From: Acholeplasmataceae bacterium
GTDB lineage: Bacteria; Bacillota_I; Bacilli_A; Acholeplasmatales; Acholeplasmataceae
DNA length: 11,995 bases
NCBI GenBank assembly: GCA_016934175.1
Contig: JAFGTI010000059.1
Coordinates: 1-11,995 of the forward strand
Direction: 5' to 3'
Part shown: positions 1 to 7,519 of the stretch, piece after piece
How the letters are laid out: each line of letters starts with the position of its first letter
Position numbering within the stretch: position 1 is the stretch's first letter
Made by a program: the position numbers and the translations under genes
Notes under the pieces: generated by a model
Databases searched by the model: none
What the model was told of the DNA's origin: nothing
The model's input: the letters and a program-made list of their open reading frames with translations, nothing else

Positions 1-684
1 CGTGTAGCAATGGATATTGATACACTCGGTGATAAGGTTGTAGAAACGCTTCATGATTTAGGTTATTTAAATAGAATTCCAGATATCTATCTATTAATAA
101 ACTATGTTGATGAATTGAAAGAGCTGCCAGGCTTTGGCACAAAGAAAGTTGAAAAATTATTAGAAGCCATTAAAAAAAGTAAAACACAGTCTTTAGACCG
201 CCTTATTTTTGGGTTGGGTATTAAGCATGTCGGAGCAAAGGTTGCTAAAACACTGGTTAAACATTATCCTACTATGGAATCTTTAATGCATGCTTCTATT
301 GAAGAGTTGAATTCAATACCTGATATCGGTGAAATGATTGCTCAAAGTATTGTGAGTTATTTTTCCGATGATAATCATTTGAAAATGATTAATGAGTTAA
401 ATGATTTAGGACTCAACATGACGTTTCAAAAGCGTGAACAAATTGAACATGCTTTAAACAATAAAACAGTTGTATTAACTGGGAAGTTAACCATATTTAC
501 ACGTGATCAAGCATCTGACATTATCGAAAAATGTGGCGGAAAAGTAAGTTCTTCAGTAAGCACTAAAACAGATCTAGTTGTTGTAGGAGAAGATGCTGGA
601 TCGAAATTAAAGAAAGCGAATGAATTAGGCATCAAAGTGATTGATGAAAAAGCATTTAAGGTGATGGTGGATGGATTATATTAA
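1..684 (+). CDS. ligA: NAD-dependent DNA ligase LigA, 3' part (5' end off window)
   Basis: This is the C-terminal part (227 residues visible) of the NAD+-dependent ligase that seals nicks in replication and repair. The frame is open to the left edge, and the first residues (RVAMDIDTLGDK) match the family stretch just after the zinc finger, so the ATG at 10 is internal and not the start. Helix-hairpin-helix DNA-binding motifs follow: LPGFGTKKVEKL near residue 45, LGIKHVGAKVAK near 73, and IPDIGEMIAQSI near 105. A C-terminal BRCT domain covers about residues 153-225 (KTVVLTGKLTIFTR, CGGKVSSSVS, KTDLVVVGEDAGSKL, KANELGIKVI). The adenylation domain, OB fold and zinc finger lie outside. The gene overlaps uvrA by 14 bases, so the two are probably co-transcribed and translationally coupled. 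No frameshift is seen. Identity is firm from domain order and motifs. Confidence 0.95.
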   Translation, partial: RVAMDIDTLGDKVVETLHDLGYLNRIPDIYLLINYVDELKELPGFGTKKVEKLLEAIKKSKTQSLDRLIFGLGIKHVGAKVAKTLVKHYPTMESLMHASIEELNSIPDIGEMIAQSIVSYFSDDNHLKMINELNDLGLNMTFQKREQIEHALNNKTVVLTGKLTIFTRDQASDIIEKCGGKVSSSVSTKTDLVVVGEDAGSKLKKANELGIKVIDEKAFKVMVDGLY

Positions 685-3481
685 GGTACATGGTGCTAGA
701 GAAAATAATCTTCAAAATTTAGATATAGAGATTCCTAAAAATAAACTTGTCGTTATGACGGGTATTTCAGGTAGTGGAAAATCCTCTTTAGCGTTTGATA
801 CATTATATCAAGAAGGTCAAAGAAGGTATGTGGAAAGCCTAAGTGCCTATGCTAGACAATTTCTAGGAAACTTTGAAAAACCCGATGTAGACCGTATTGA
901 TGGACTATCTCCATCAATATCTATCGATCAAAAAACAACTTCTAATAATCCAAGATCAACTGTAGGAACAGTCACAGAGATTTATGATTATTTAAGATTA
1001 CTTTATGCAAGAGTTGGGATTCCATATTGTCCAGGTAGTGATGAACCTCTAACAAAGCAGTCTATTGAAGAAATGACTAATAGGGTGCTACACTTAAAAG
1101 AGGGTACTAGAATTCTTGTGATGTCTCCAATTGTTGAAAGACAAAAAGGAACACATAAAAAGATTGCTGAACAATATTTGAAAGAAGGATTCACAAGGGC
1201 ATATATTGATGGAGAGAGCGTACTTCTTGAAGAAATGCCTGAGTTAGATAAAAATAAAAATCATGATTTTTTTCTAGTCATTGACCGATTAATTATAAAA
1301 GATGGACTGAGATCAAGATTATATGATGCTTTAGAACTTGCTGCAAGATTAGCTGAAGGAAGAACACGCGTCTTAGTTGATGATGATGCGATGCTTCACT
1401 TCAGCCAGAATTATGCGTGCGCTGATTCTGATTTTTCAATCCCTAATTTGGAACCACGTTTGTTTTCTTTTAACACACCTATTGGAGCCTGTCCTTATTG
1501 TAATGGGTTGGGTATGAAACTAGAGGTTGCAGAAAGCTTAGTACTTGATCCATCTAAGAGTTTAAATGACGGTGGGTTATTACCTTATAAGAATAATAAT
1601 GATGATAACTTAAGTACATTGATGTTAGAACAGATGTGTAAGTATTATAAAATTGACATGAGCATACCAATTTCAGAGTTGAGTGAAGAAGAAGTGAAGT
1701 TGATTTTATATGGAACTCCAGATAAGATTCACTTTAGATTGAAATCATCTTCAGGGCGTATTCATGAAAATGTAGATTATTATGAAGGTTTAATTAATAA
1801 TTTAACGAGAAGATATAGGGAGACAACAAGTGAATGGATTCGATCGTGGATTGAAAATTTCATGACTGAATCTGAATGTCCAGTTTGTCATGGTGCTAGA
1901 TTAAATGAAGCAGCTTTATCAGTTCGTGTTGGTGGTTATAATATTGATCGGTTAACACGGTTATCAATCGATGATACAATTTTATTTTTAGCGAATGTTG
2001 AGTTAAATAAAGAACAACAACAAATTGCTAAACTCGCTTTGCAAGAAATATTATCTAGACTTACATTTTTGCAAGATGTTGGATTAGGTTATTTAACACT
2101 TGCTAGACAAGCGGGTACACTTTCTGGTGGAGAAGCACAAAGAATAAGACTAGCAACACAAATAGGATCTAAACTTACAGGTGTGTTATATGTTTTAGAT
2201 GAGCCCTCTATTGGTCTTCATCAAAAAGATAATGCAAAGCTCATTGAAACGTTAAAGAAGATGAGAGATTTAGGGAATACTTTAGTTGTTGTCGAGCACG
2301 ATCATGAGACAATGCTCGCTTCAGATTATTTAATTGATATCGGTCCTCTTGCTGGTAAGCATGGCGGACGTGTGGTTGCTGCTGGCACACCACAAGAAGT
2401 CATGGATAATCCTGACAGCATTACTGGACGTTACTTAAAAGGACTAGAAAAAGTAGAAGTTCCTGAAAAGAGAAGAGAAGGAAACGGAAATGATATTTTA
2501 GTGATGGGAGCAAAAGAACACAACTTAAAAGATATTAGTGTTGCTTTCCCTTTGGGTAAATTGACGGTTGTAACAGGTGTCTCTGGATCTGGAAAATCGA
2601 CTTTAGTCAATGATATTTTAATGAAGGGTTTGCAACAAAAATATTATAAAACAAAAGAACATCCTGGAAAACATACTGAAATTAATGATCATCATTTAAT
2701 TGATCGAGTGATTGATATATCGCAGTCACCCATTGGACGTACACCAAGAAGTAATCCAGCAACATATACCGGTGTATTTGATGATATAAGAGATCTTTAT
2801 GCACAAACCAACGAAGCTAAGGCTAGAGGATATAAGAAGGGGAGATTCTCTTTTAATGTTCGTGGTGGAAGATGTGAGGCATGTGGTGGAGATGGAGTTA
2901 AAAAGATATCCATGCATTTCTTGCCAGATGTTTATGTTCCTTGTGAAGTTTGTGGTGGGAAAAGATATAATCATGAAACACTTCAAATAAAATATAAAGG
3001 AAAACATATTGCTGATGTACTCAATATGACGATCGATGATGCATTATCATTTTTTGAAAATCATCCAAAGATTCATCAGAAATTGCAAACGATTCATGAT
3101 GTTGGCTTAGATTATATTACGTTAGGACAATCGGCAACAACGCTTTCAGGTGGTGAAGCTCAACGTGTTAAATTATCGAGCGAATTATATAGAAAAATTA
3201 CAGCATCATCCATCTATATTTTAGATGAACCGACAACTGGACTCCATACAGACGATGTGAAAAGATTACTTAAGGTATTGCACCGTATCGTCGATGAAGG
3301 TGCAACCATGGTCGTGATTGAACATAACTTAGATATCATCAAGAACGCAGATCATATTATTGACTTAGGTCCAGACGGAGGAGACGCAGGTGGACAAATT
3401 GTTGCTATTGGAACACCTGAGCAAGTGGCATTAGTAAAGGAAAGCTATACAGGACAGTATTTAAGAAAAGTATTAAAATAA
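671..3481 (+). CDS. uvrA: UvrA, excinuclease ABC subunit A
   Basis: UvrA is the damage-sensing ATPase of nucleotide-excision repair; it loads UvrB on damaged DNA. At 936 residues it is the usual length, with two ABC ATPase halves. Half one has Walker A at 31-39 (GISGSGKSS), ABC signature LSGGE at 484-488 and Walker B VLDEP at 508-512. Half two has Walker A at 636-644, LSGGE at 825-829 and ILDEP at 850-854. The C-terminal zinc finger is intact: C735, C738, C758, C761 (CX2C-X19-CX2C). In the N-terminal module C250, C274 and C277 are present, but the expected second cysteine is Ser253 (CADS instead of CxxC). C403 and C406 are also present. The start at 671 gives the family N-terminus (MDYIKVHGARENNL) and has the Shine-Dalgarno AAGGTGAT at 658-665 inside the end of ligA. 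uvrB is not in the window. Confidence 0.98.
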   Translation: MDYIKVHGARENNLQNLDIEIPKNKLVVMTGISGSGKSSLAFDTLYQEGQRRYVESLSAYARQFLGNFEKPDVDRIDGLSPSISIDQKTTSNNPRSTVGTVTEIYDYLRLLYARVGIPYCPGSDEPLTKQSIEEMTNRVLHLKEGTRILVMSPIVERQKGTHKKIAEQYLKEGFTRAYIDGESVLLEEMPELDKNKNHDFFLVIDRLIIKDGLRSRLYDALELAARLAEGRTRVLVDDDAMLHFSQNYACADSDFSIPNLEPRLFSFNTPIGACPYCNGLGMKLEVAESLVLDPSKSLNDGGLLPYKNNNDDNLSTLMLEQMCKYYKIDMSIPISELSEEEVKLILYGTPDKIHFRLKSSSGRIHENVDYYEGLINNLTRRYRETTSEWIRSWIENFMTESECPVCHGARLNEAALSVRVGGYNIDRLTRLSIDDTILFLANVELNKEQQQIAKLALQEILSRLTFLQDVGLGYLTLARQAGTLSGGEAQRIRLATQIGSKLTGVLYVLDEPSIGLHQKDNAKLIETLKKMRDLGNTLVVVEHDHETMLASDYLIDIGPLAGKHGGRVVAAGTPQEVMDNPDSITGRYLKGLEKVEVPEKRREGNGNDILVMGAKEHNLKDISVAFPLGKLTVVTGVSGSGKSTLVNDILMKGLQQKYYKTKEHPGKHTEINDHHLIDRVIDISQSPIGRTPRSNPATYTGVFDDIRDLYAQTNEAKARGYKKGRFSFNVRGGRCEACGGDGVKKISMHFLPDVYVPCEVCGGKRYNHETLQIKYKGKHIADVLNMTIDDALSFFENHPKIHQKLQTIHDVGLDYITLGQSATTLSGGEAQRVKLSSELYRKITASSIYILDEPTTGLHTDDVKRLLKVLHRIVDEGATMVVIEHNLDIIKNADHIIDLGPDGGDAGGQIVAIGTPEQVALVKESYTGQYLRKVLK

Positions 3482-3499
3482 GAAAAATTTAACTATTTT

Positions 3500-3508
3500 T
3501 GTTATAAT
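3500..3508 (+). promoter_or_regulatory. extended -10 promoter for the hprK operon
   Basis: In the 50-base gap after uvrA, a perfect TATAAT (3503-3508) is preceded by TGT, giving the extended -10 pattern TGnTATAAT. No good -35 box lies 17 bases upstream, which is tolerated for extended -10 promoters. Transcription would start near 3514-3516, leaving a leader of about 17 bases that contains GGGGG at 3519-3523 as the likely ribosome site for the gene at 3532. No terminator hairpin follows uvrA, so read-through from uvrA may add to expression. Confidence 0.6.
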
Positions 3509-3531
3509 AAAAAAGGTTGGGGGAATGAGGT

Positions 3532-4074
3532 ATGAACTCAAACAACAAAAACGATAAAGATCCAAAAAAGCCTACAGAGGAAGAACTCTTAGCTTTGCTT
3601 GAAGAGTTGAAGAACAAAAAGAAGAATAGAAATATTCCTTTAAGTTTGGGATTTCTTCTTCACCGAAATTTTGTTGTGCATCTGGGATTATCATTAATTA
3701 TTAATTATGTGATTGCAGCGGTTGTTTTAGGATTTGCTGCGGGTATTCATCAACCATTGATGGAAATTAATTTATTAGGATTTATGATAGGGATTATTTT
3801 ATTGACCCTTATTGAAAATTTTGTTAAAATTCTCATGTTTAAATATTTTCTGAGAATCATGATTTTAAGTGTGGGAATTTTGTCAGTATTTGTTCAAATT
3901 ATTGTTTTGTATGCAATAGATTTGATCTTAGCAAAAGGATTTGGATTCAATGGTATTGAGCATCTATTTGTTTTTGCCTTTTCATTCTCTATTTTGAGAG
4001 TCATTACATCAAATTATTTAAGAAGATGGTTATATAAAGAAAGATTAACGATATTTGGAGGTAAGCATAAATGA
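3532..4074 (+). CDS. hypothetical membrane protein upstream of hprK
   Basis: I do not recognise a family. The 180-residue protein has a charged, Lys/Asn/Glu-rich cytoplasmic N-terminus (1-45) with a short probable helix or coiled coil (TEEELLALLEELKNKKK). About four hydrophobic membrane segments follow, near 48-70, 79-102, 107-133 and 144-162, and the tail is basic (YLRRWLYKERL). There is no signal peptide, no catalytic motif and no cysteine. It is the first gene behind the promoter at 3500, and its TGA stop overlaps the hprK start as ATGA, so the two are translationally coupled. In Bacillus a small holin-like membrane gene (yvlD) also precedes hprK, but I see no sequence evidence that this is the same family. 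A link to HprK or to membrane biogenesis is only guilt by association. As a gene it is secure; its function is unknown. Confidence 0.85.
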   Translation: MNSNNKNDKDPKKPTEEELLALLEELKNKKKNRNIPLSLGFLLHRNFVVHLGLSLIINYVIAAVVLGFAAGIHQPLMEINLLGFMIGIILLTLIENFVKILMFKYFLRIMILSVGILSVFVQIIVLYAIDLILAKGFGFNGIEHLFVFAFSFSILRVITSNYLRRWLYKERLTIFGGKHK

Positions 4075-5018
4075 AATTGAAGATAAAAAACGTGATTGAA
4101 GATATGGATCTAGAACTCTTATCAAATCCTAAATCACTGCAAAGAGAAGTAAAATCAGAAATGTTATCTAGACCCGGCGTTGAGCTTGCTGGATTTTTAG
4201 ACTTTTTTGATAATGAACGCATTATTTTAATTGGTTCTAAAGAATTTCATTTTATGAATCTTTTATCACCGGAAATTAAGAAAGAGCGAATTGAAAAAAT
4301 ATTTGAAAAATTACCTCCAGGGGTTATATTCTCTATCAATGTTGATGTTGATGATTTGATGATTGAACTGGGTAATCTATATAATGTGGCTATCATGAAA
4401 AGTAAAATTAGAACGACCCCATTAAGTGGCTTATTGTATCCTTATCTACATTCTAGACTTGCTCCAAGAACAAGTTTTCATGGAGTCTTATTAGATATAC
4501 ACGGTATGGGAACAATGATTATGGGAAAAAGCGGTATTGGTAAAAGTGAAACTGCGCTCGAACTCATAAAAAGAGGACACCTATTAATTAGTGATGATAG
4601 AGTAGATATTTTTGAAGCTGCACCCGGTGTCTTAATTGGTAGCGCACCTAAGATTTTAGAAAAGTATATTGAAGTCAGAGGTATAGGTATTGTAGATGTT
4701 GTTTCCATGTTCGGTGCTGGTGCATACCGCGAAAACAAGAAGATACGTCTTGTTGTTGAGCTTGAACACTGGAAAAAGGGGAAGCATTACGATAGATTAG
4801 GTATTGAAACCGAAACGATGAAAATTTTTAATACTGAAATAGCAAAAATCACTATTCCAGTTTTACCAGGAAGAAATGTTGCTACGCTTGTTGAGAGTGC
4901 TGCAATGAATCAAAAGTTAAAGTATTTGGGATATGATGCTGCACTAGAATTGACGAAAGCAGTTGCTATAAAGGCTAGAGGTCTTAGAAAGGATGAAAAT
5001 GAAGATGAAGATGATTGA
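4071..5018 (+). CDS. hprK: HPr kinase/phosphorylase
   Basis: This is the bifunctional enzyme that phosphorylates the PTS carrier HPr on a serine using ATP or pyrophosphate, and removes that phosphate by phosphorolysis to give pyrophosphate. It thereby sets carbon catabolite control in the cytoplasm. The 315 residues are normal length for the family. The less conserved N-terminal domain (about 1-130) is followed by the kinase core: the catalytic-loop His137 (SFHGVLLD), P-loop GKSGIGKSE at 152-160, Asp175-Asp176 (ISDD) and the HprK signature at 196-219 (LEKYIEVRGIGIVDV then FGAGAY). The C-terminal PGRNVATLVESAAMN region starts at 266. The tail is strongly acidic (DENEDEDD, 308-315) because it is built on an ATGAAR repeat shared with lgt. 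The start overlaps the previous stop by 4 bases. ppaX, two genes on, removes the pyrophosphate product. Confidence 0.98.
   Translation: MKLKIKNVIEDMDLELLSNPKSLQREVKSEMLSRPGVELAGFLDFFDNERIILIGSKEFHFMNLLSPEIKKERIEKIFEKLPPGVIFSINVDVDDLMIELGNLYNVAIMKSKIRTTPLSGLLYPYLHSRLAPRTSFHGVLLDIHGMGTMIMGKSGIGKSETALELIKRGHLLISDDRVDIFEAAPGVLIGSAPKILEKYIEVRGIGIVDVVSMFGAGAYRENKKIRLVVELEHWKKGKHYDRLGIETETMKIFNTEIAKITIPVLPGRNVATLVESAAMNQKLKYLGYDAALELTKAVAIKARGLRKDENEDEDD
4988..4993 (+). promoter_or_regulatory. ribosome binding site deciding the lgt start
   Basis: AAAGGA lies inside the last codons of hprK. Four in-frame lgt ATGs follow at 4993, 4999, 5005 and 5011. The ATG at 4993 overlaps the site itself, so it is unlikely to be used. 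Spacing is 5 bases to 4999 and 11 bases to 5005, making these the best candidates. Confidence 0.5.
4993..5016 (+). repeat. ATGAAR hexamer tandem repeat across the hprK/lgt overlap
   Basis: ATGAAA, ATGAAG, ATGAAG and a degenerate ATGATT stand in tandem. Read in the hprK frame they give the acidic tail DENEDEDD; read in the lgt frame they give MKMKMKMI. The unit is six bases, so adding or losing a copy keeps both frames open and changes each protein by two residues. Each copy also offers an lgt start codon. Confidence 0.75.
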
Positions 5019-5979
5019 GTACATGAAGAAAAATAAACAAACTTTTTACACTTATGGCGGAATGCTTCTTATTTTGGTTGCACTCATTATGGTTGCTGTT
5101 TTAACACAGGATGGGACACCTTATAACAAAATTGCCATTGATTTAGGATTTGCACAAATCGCATGGTATGCCATTTTTATCTTAACGGGTATTACAATGG
5201 GTGCTTATCTTGCTTATCTAGAATTTAAAAAAGTAGGATGGCATACAGATTTATTATTTGATGCACTATTATGGGCTGTACCTCTATCAATTGTAGGTTC
5301 AAGAGCTTATTATGTTATCTTTGATCCAAGTCCTAGTTATCAGTCCTTTATGGACGTTATTAATATAAGTAATGGTGGACTATCAATACATGGGGCTGTT
5401 ATTACTGCTTTAATCTTTATTATTATCTTTACAAAGCGAAAGAAAATGAATTTTTGGTTGCTTGCTGATATTTTAGCAATCGGATTCCTTGTTGGTCAAA
5501 TTGCTGGCCGTTGGGGAAATTTTATGAACGCTGAAGCATACGGTCCAATCATTGAAAGTCAATTTATTTTAAATATATTACCTGCTTTTATTAAAGATCA
5601 AATGTTTATTGCTGGAGCATTTCATCATCCAACCTTCTTATATGAAGCCATATGGAATTTCATTGGGTTAATTATCTTGTTAATTATTAGAAGAAAGAGA
5701 ATTTTAAAAGTTGGGGATTTGTTTGCTCTATATTTAATTTGGTATGGATTTGGTAGAGGAGCAATCATTGAACCACTCAGAACCGGTGGAGATCCACTTG
5801 ATGCACTTAGAATGTTTGGATTACCAACGAATGTTATTCTTTCCCTAGGTTTATTTATGGTAGGTGGGATTGCAATCATCTTATTAAAGAGACATTATAT
5901 TAAAGATCAACCTTATTATGTTGATTTGTTTGTTGAAAATCAAATTGAGGAGATTAAAGATGAAAACAATTCTATTTGA
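4999..5979 (+). CDS. lgt: prolipoprotein diacylglyceryl transferase
   Basis: Lgt moves diacylglycerol from phosphatidylglycerol to the lipobox cysteine of pre-prolipoproteins in the cytoplasmic membrane, the first step of lipoprotein maturation. With the start at 4999 it has 326 residues and several hydrophobic segments. Family motifs are present (numbering from 4999): SIHG with the conserved His at 131, the signature GRWGNFMNAEAYG from 170 (usual form GRxGNFxNxE), HPTFLYE at 210-216, and the Arg/Glu-rich region GRGAIIEPLR at 252-261. An N-terminal stretch of about 45 residues, including a hydrophobic segment near 15-35, precedes the usual first conserved helix and makes the protein longer than the Bacillus form. 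Start choice among 4993, 4999, 5005 and 5011 is uncertain; 4999 suits the AAAGGA site. The gene overlaps hprK by 20 bases and ppaX by 20. Its presence implies the cell makes lipoproteins. Confidence 0.95.
   Translation: MKMKMIEYMKKNKQTFYTYGGMLLILVALIMVAVLTQDGTPYNKIAIDLGFAQIAWYAIFILTGITMGAYLAYLEFKKVGWHTDLLFDALLWAVPLSIVGSRAYYVIFDPSPSYQSFMDVINISNGGLSIHGAVITALIFIIIFTKRKKMNFWLLADILAIGFLVGQIAGRWGNFMNAEAYGPIIESQFILNILPAFIKDQMFIAGAFHHPTFLYEAIWNFIGLIILLIIRRKRILKVGDLFALYLIWYGFGRGAIIEPLRTGGDPLDALRMFGLPTNVILSLGLFMVGGIAIILLKRHYIKDQPYYVDLFVENQIEEIKDENNSI
5947..5952 (+). promoter_or_regulatory. ribosome binding site fixing the ppaX start
   Basis: GAGGAG lies within the end of lgt, 7 bases before the ATG at 5960. 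It favours that start over the in-frame ATG at 5918, which would add 14 residues absent from the family. Confidence 0.75.
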
Positions 5980-6592
5980 TTTGGACGGTACATTAATTCA
6001 AACGACCCAAATTATATTAGATACGTTTGTTTTGACCTTTAAAGAGTTTTTTCCTGAAGTTGAATTATCAGAAACTGAATTAACAAACATGCTTGGTCAT
6101 ACTTTATTTACTACCTTTGGCAATTATACTGATTCAAAAGAAAAAGTAGATGAGATTATTGAGTATTACCGTAAAGTTTCAAATCAGAAGATAGAAGAGG
6201 GGTTAATTACTTATCCAAAAGCGAAGGAAACAATGGCTTATTTAAAAAAGAAGGGTTGCACTGTAGGTGTTGTTACTTCTAAGATGAGAAAAGTAGCAAC
6301 TTATCATTTAGAATTAACAGGGTTATTACCTTACGTTGATGGACTGATTGGTTATGAGGATACAGAAATTCACAAACCAAATCCAGAACCCATTTTAAAA
6401 GCGTTGGAATTGTTCAATGCAGAAAAAGAATCCACAGTATATGTGGGTGATCATGAAAACGACATCACAGCAGCAAAAAAAGCGGGTACATTAGCATGTG
6501 CAGTGACTTATAGTCATCGGTTAAAAGAAATGCTTTTGGTACAACCTGAATTTGTTATTGATGAGTTAATAAATTTAAAAGATATAGTTTAA
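5960..6592 (+). CDS. ppaX: pyrophosphatase PpaX, HAD superfamily
   Basis: This is a soluble HAD-type phosphatase of 210 residues. Motif I is DLDGT with nucleophile Asp7 and Asp9, motif II is Thr106-Ser107 (VVTSK), the motif III lysine is Lys139 (HKPNPEP), and motif IV is GDHENDI at 163-169 with Asp164 and Asp168. A small helical cap (about 15-85) lies between motifs I and II, as in the phosphoglycolate phosphatase/PpaX group. The N-terminus and the LELTGLLPYVDGLI and NPEPILKALEL stretches look like Bacillus PpaX, which hydrolyses the pyrophosphate released when HprK dephosphorylates Ser-P-HPr. The hprK-lgt-ppaX order supports this over plain phosphoglycolate phosphatase (Gph), which cannot be excluded from sequence alone. 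The start at 5960 gives MKTILFDLDGTL, the normal HAD beginning. It overlaps lgt by 20 bases and is followed by trxB after 11 bases. Confidence 0.88.
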   Translation: MKTILFDLDGTLIQTTQIILDTFVLTFKEFFPEVELSETELTNMLGHTLFTTFGNYTDSKEKVDEIIEYYRKVSNQKIEEGLITYPKAKETMAYLKKKGCTVGVVTSKMRKVATYHLELTGLLPYVDGLIGYEDTEIHKPNPEPILKALELFNAEKESTVYVGDHENDITAAKKAGTLACAVTYSHRLKEMLLVQPEFVIDELINLKDIV

Positions 6593-6603
6593 GGAGAAAG
6601 TAT

Positions 6604-7518
6604 ATGTTATATGATGTATTAATTATTGGAACAGGTCCTGCAGGAATTACTGCTGGCATCTATGCTAAAAGAGCAAACCTAAAGGTTGCTATGTTTGAAA
6701 AAGATACTCCAGGTGGTCAACTATCTAAGTATAATGAAATTGAAAACTATACAGGAGCGAAAAAAGTCGCTGGGTATGAGCTTGCAACGATGATGATCGA
6801 TCATGCATATGATTTAGGGGTTGAAGTGATTTATGATGAAGTAGTTCGCGTTGAAAATGATGGAAAAATCAAAAAAGTAATCACACCAAATGAAACCTAT
6901 GAAACTAAAGTTGTTATTGTTGCAACAGGTAATGTACCTAGAAGATTAGGTGTAGAAAACGAAGATGCATTAGCAATGAATGGTATTAGCTGGTGTGCAA
7001 TTTGTGATGGACCCTTATATAAAGATAGAAAAGTTGTTGTTATTGGTGGTGGGAATTCTGCAGTAGAAGAAGCTACTTATCTATCAACCTTAGCAACTCA
7101 TGTTACCGTTGTTCAAAATCTTGCAGATTTGACTGCAGATCCAAAAGCTCAAGATATTCTAAGAAAACAGACCAATGTCGATTTTAGATATAGCACAGTT
7201 GTTGATAAGTTCTTAATGGATGATAAAGGATTAACTGGTGTTGTTCTTAAGAATGAAAAAGATGAAAAAGAAACAATCATGTGTGATGGTGTCTTTGAAT
7301 ATGTTGGAATGATTCCAGTTACTGATATGGTCAAGGATTTGGGCATTACGAATAAGTATGGTTATATCGAAGCTAATGAAAAAATGGAAACAAAAGTCGC
7401 TGGTATTTACGCAGCTGGGGATGTCATTGTAAAACAAATACGTCAAGTTGTTACTGCAACAGCTGATGGAGCAATTGCTGTTCAAAATAGTTTGAGATAT
7501 TTAGAAATTTGGGAATAA
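6604..7518 (+). CDS. trxB: thioredoxin reductase-like flavoprotein (TrxB), unusual cofactor loop
   Basis: At 304 residues this has the length and order of a low-molecular-weight thioredoxin reductase: FAD-binding GTGPAG at 9-14, the redox pair Cys131-Cys134 (WCAICDG), a dinucleotide motif GGGNSAVEEA at 148-157, and a C-terminal FAD motif YAAGDV at 269-274 followed by KQIRQVVTATADGAIA. It should keep thioredoxin reduced in the cytoplasm. Odd point: where NADPH-dependent TrxB has HRRxxxR after the second beta strand of the nucleotide domain, this protein has QNLADLTAD (171-179) with no basic residue. That resembles the NADH-using AhpF loop, so NADH preference or a different thiol partner is possible. 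AAGGAG at 6591-6596 overlaps the ppaX stop, with a spacing of 7. The gene sits 11 bases after ppaX and 1 base before whiA. Confidence 0.93.
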   Translation: MLYDVLIIGTGPAGITAGIYAKRANLKVAMFEKDTPGGQLSKYNEIENYTGAKKVAGYELATMMIDHAYDLGVEVIYDEVVRVENDGKIKKVITPNETYETKVVIVATGNVPRRLGVENEDALAMNGISWCAICDGPLYKDRKVVVIGGGNSAVEEATYLSTLATHVTVVQNLADLTADPKAQDILRKQTNVDFRYSTVVDKFLMDDKGLTGVVLKNEKDEKETIMCDGVFEYVGMIPVTDMVKDLGITNKYGYIEANEKMETKVAGIYAAGDVIVKQIRQVVTATADGAIAVQNSLRYLEIWE

Positions 7519-7519
7519 A

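Noticed and set aside
10..12. ATG as the start of ligA
   Set aside because: The frame is open to the edge and residues before it fit the ligase family; the ligase domains must lie upstream.
1003..1194. Antisense and shifted-frame ORFs inside uvrA, hprK, lgt, trxB, the 8882 gene and tex
   Set aside because: They lie wholly within strongly conserved genes on the other strand or frame, show no recognisable domain and have no gap or promoter of their own.
5918..5959. Upstream ATG of the ppaX frame (14 extra residues)
   Set aside because: The extension is not part of the HAD fold, lacks a ribosome site and would lengthen the lgt overlap; GAGGAG points to 5960.
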